Source of the DNA: Euryarchaeota archaeon UBA91
GTDB taxonomy: Archaea > Thermoplasmatota > Poseidoniia > Poseidoniales > Poseidoniaceae
Reading direction: 5' to 3'
NCBI GenBank assembly: GCA_002499705.1
Contig: DAMU01000105.1
Location: 1 to 18,062, forward strand
DNA: 18,062 bases
Shown: in pieces, positions 16,555-18,062 of the stretch
Position numbering within the stretch: position 1 is the stretch's first letter
How the letters are laid out: the number at the start of each line of letters is the position of its first letter
Notes under the pieces: generated by a model
What the model saw: the letters and a program-made list of their open reading frames with translations, nothing else
Told to the model about the DNA's origin: nothing
The model's database searches: none
Program-made: the position numbers and the translations under genes

Positions 16555-17589
16555 TCACTCTTCTTCAAACGGCTCAAAGCCCTCTTCATTTTCTTCTTCA
16601 ATGAATCCAATTTCGTCTAAGTGGGCATCAAAGTCAGGGAAACTTGGTTTCCAATTCTTTGGAAGAGATGTATTCGATTCAATGATCTTGAGCATTCTTT
16701 CTTGCCATGCTTCTGGCTTCCTTTGCATGATGAACATATAGAGCGGTGAGGTTCGAATATCGGTGTGAATCACACAATAACCCGTATTTGCCTCGAAATT
16801 CATAGCTCGAAGTAAATTGAATGCTGGTCGATTGATGTTATGGAACATTTTCTTTGCAAATCGCATTCCAACCAATACGGTTCCGAAAATCACAATACTG
16901 GTCAGGCAGAAAGCGCCCCATCCTTCCCCCGAAAATTGATTTGAGAAATAAACCACAAACATGAGTACGGGTACGGTGGTAATGAGGAAAAGGAAACTCT
17001 CCGATACGGGCCCTTTACCCATCTTGAGTTCGATAGCACCCCAACCATTGTGGTGTTTCTCCCAAGGCTTGAAGTGCTCAGAAGGCTGAAGGTTTGCCGC
17101 AGCAATAACTTGATTGCGTAACTGATGAATTTTTGCGATTTGACTTGGACCACCATCTAAATTGTCTTCAATAATGGCGTCCAGTCGGTATTTTGCTTCC
17201 AGATAGTGCCCCATGTCGGCAAGCAAGGATGCTTGTTCAACCAATGGCGTAACTTCGTCTGGCAGGTGGTTTCGCAGGTCTTGCCACCATTGCAAACCTT
17301 CACTGAGTAATCCTAATTCGTCGGTCAAAAGTCGTCCACCAAGCATCCACATGGCAGTTCGATTTGGGTCAATCGTGATGACTTTTCGAACGGCAGCCAA
17401 AGATTTAGCTGCTTGCATCATTGTTGGTTTTTCACCTTTCTGTGGAAGCGAGGTTTCTGCACATAATTGCCAAGCATCGACGTGTTCTGGATCGATTTGG
17501 ACTGCTTTGTAAGCCTCTTCATATGCCTTCTCAGCATCACCTTCATCGTATGCTTCAACGGCGTTCAAGTAGTGATGTTCGGCACCCAT
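16555..17589 (-). CDS. TPR-repeat protein with two membrane segments
   Basis: The 344-residue protein begins with TPR-like repeats. Residues about 3-40 (HHYLNAVEAYDEGDAEKAYE, then AVQIDPEHVDAW) and about 57-90 end in the typical IDP-x-x-x-x-AW pattern, and one or two weaker repeats extend to about 140. Two membrane helices follow, at about 198-217 and 225-243, as a hairpin that puts both ends in the cytoplasm. A conserved-looking region of about 100 residues then ends in a run of Glu. TPRs normally hold protein partners, so this may be a membrane scaffold. The ATG at 17589 lies 9 nt after the stop of the zinc-finger gene, with GAGGG 6 nt upstream, so the two genes form an operon and are probably translated from one transcript. 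No enzymatic motif is visible. Confidence 0.9.
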   Translation of the reverse strand: MGAEHHYLNAVEAYDEGDAEKAYEEAYKAVQIDPEHVDAWQLCAETSLPQKGEKPTMMQAAKSLAAVRKVITIDPNRTAMWMLGGRLLTDELGLLSEGLQWWQDLRNHLPDEVTPLVEQASLLADMGHYLEAKYRLDAIIEDNLDGGPSQIAKIHQLRNQVIAAANLQPSEHFKPWEKHHNGWGAIELKMGKGPVSESFLFLITTVPVLMFVVYFSNQFSGEGWGAFCLTSIVIFGTVLVGMRFAKKMFHNINRPAFNLLRAMNFEANTGYCVIHTDIRTSPLYMFIMQRKPEAWQERMLKIIESNTSLPKNWKPSFPDFDAHLDEIGFIEEENEEGFEPFEEE

Positions 17590-17595
17590 TGTTGT

Positions 17596-17600
17596 CCCTC
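17596..17600 (-). promoter_or_regulatory. Shine-Dalgarno site of the TPR membrane protein gene
   Basis: GAGGG on the minus strand overlaps the stop codon of the zinc-finger gene and lies 6 nt before the ATG at 17589. It supports this start and coupled expression of the two genes. Confidence 0.55.
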
Positions 17601-18062
17601 AAGAATCGTCTTCTCGACGCCTGCCAATAGGTTTTGGTGGTCGGTTGTGTGCATGGCCTGGACCATTACCACGAGATTTTCTAAAAGTTCGAGGCTCCCT
17701 TGGTCTGCGTTCCGGTCTCTCTTGACTGTATGAACCTCTATTCCCATTGCCGCCTTCGTTTCTTCTATCGCGACCATCACGGCGAGGTGGTCTTCCACCA
17801 TCATCACGGCGAGGCGGTCTGTCGCCGCTCTCTGGTCGAGGTGTTCGTGAACGGTCATCGCGTCGAGGAGGTCTTCCTCCGCCGTCTCTGCGAGGGCCAC
17901 GTCCACCGCCACCTGATCGGGGTTCTCCACAGCGATTGCATTCGGTTCGGAATGCGAAGTTTGAGTTGTTGCACTTTGGACAGTCCCAATCATTGTCATT
18001 GAATGTTTCACCACTGCCTCGACGATTGTTTCCACCCCGTCCACGGTCGTTTCTCTCGAAGC
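17599..18062 (-). CDS. RanBP2-type zinc finger protein with Arg/Gly/Pro-rich tail (5' end beyond window)
   Basis: Probable RNA-binding protein. The minus-strand frame enters from the right edge and runs 153 residues to a TGA at 17601-17599; the start is outside the window. Numbering from the first visible residue, 25-44 match W-x-C-x2-C-x3-N-x6-C-x2-C exactly (W25, C27, C30, N34, C41, C44), the RanBP2 zinc-finger consensus. Residues about 4-17 are Arg/Gly/Asn-rich. Residues 48-153 are a low-complexity tail rich in Arg, Gly, Pro and Asp, with three RPPRRD copies and several RGG-like or GGR sites. No membrane segment or other fold is visible. In eukaryotes this finger binds single-stranded RNA (GGU) or ubiquitin; of the RNA-contact positions known in ZRANB2, the Asp, Asn, one Arg and the last Asn are kept, Phe replaces the stacking Trp, and the other Arg is also Phe. 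It heads the TPR-protein operon. Confidence 0.85.
   Translation of the reverse strand, partial: FERNDRGRGGNNRRGSGETFNDNDWDCPKCNNSNFAFRTECNRCGEPRSGGGGRGPRRDGGGRPPRRDDRSRTPRPESGDRPPRRDDGGRPPRRDGRDRRNEGGNGNRGSYSQERPERRPREPRTFRKSRGNGPGHAHNRPPKPIGRRREDDS
17775..17874 (-). repeat. Repeated RPPRRD-coding units in the disordered tail
   Basis: Two 19-bp copies at 17775-17793 and 17802-17820 (27-bp period) differ at one base, and a more diverged copy lies at 17856-17874. They encode the RPPRRD units of the zinc-finger protein tail. The pattern suggests local tandem duplication in a low-complexity region. Confidence 0.75.

Noticed and set aside
17771..17880. Short regularly spaced repeats as a CRISPR array
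   Set aside because: The period is 27 bp with imperfect 19-bp copies, in phase with a coding frame, and the units translate to RPPRRD. There is no repeat-spacer structure.
17565..18044. A 159-residue minus-strand open frame overlapping the zinc-finger gene
   Set aside because: It is out of phase with the frame that encodes a perfect RanBP2 finger and RG-rich tail. Its own product is a repetitive Glu/Ala/Val/Met sequence with no motif, the usual shadow of an Arg/Gly-rich coding region, and it would overlap the TPR gene start.

Overview
The window looks like chromosomal DNA of a planktonic Euryarchaeon, most likely Marine Group II (Poseidoniales/Thermoplasmatota). The basis is inference from gene content: a ferredoxin-dependent 2-oxoacid oxidoreductase with a fused gamma-alpha subunit, a very large FG-GAP surface protein with a C-terminal membrane anchor and a Q/Y/A-rich cytoplasmic tail, many lineage-type membrane proteins, and mostly weak or absent Shine-Dalgarno sites. 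There is no rRNA or marker gene to prove the taxonomy. Coding density is high, no gap exceeds about 170 bp, and I see no tRNA, rRNA, CRISPR array, transposase or integrase.

Layout. Positions 1-2832 (minus) hold korA and korB, the two subunits of a 2-oxoglutarate (2-oxoacid):ferredoxin oxidoreductase; the genes overlap by 4 bp, and korB runs off the left edge. A divergent intergenic region of about 150 bp leads to plus-strand genes: a membrane-tethered cyclophilin (2984-4072), an aconitase of the AcnA/IRP1 class (4150-6819), an unrecognised 224-residue protein (6875-7549), and a 2231-residue secreted, membrane-anchored beta-propeller/Ig protein (7705-14400). These are followed by a polytopic membrane protein with a C-terminal TerB-like helical domain (14567-15973) and a small four-helix membrane protein (16133-16549). 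That last gene converges, with only 5 bp between stop codons, on a minus-strand operon: a 5'-truncated gene for an RNA-binding-type protein with one RanBP2-type zinc finger and a long Arg/Gly/Pro-rich tail (17599-18062), then a TPR protein with two membrane segments (16555-17589).

How the genes relate. KorAB and aconitase are both TCA-cycle enzymes, so the left third is a central-carbon locus, with a cell-surface folding catalyst (cyclophilin) between them. The middle and right parts are about the cell envelope: the giant adhesin-like protein and two unrelated membrane proteins. The two membrane-protein genes are each preceded by the same perfect 20-bp sequence.

The most notable item is the partial gene at the right edge. 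It combines a canonical RanBP2-type (W-x-C-x2-C-x3-N-x6-C-x2-C) zinc finger with RG/RPPRRD-rich disordered sequence. This resembles the RGG-ZnF-RGG module of eukaryotic FUS/EWS/TAF15 and is unusual for an archaeon. It is easily missed, because a longer-looking open frame overlaps it out of phase.
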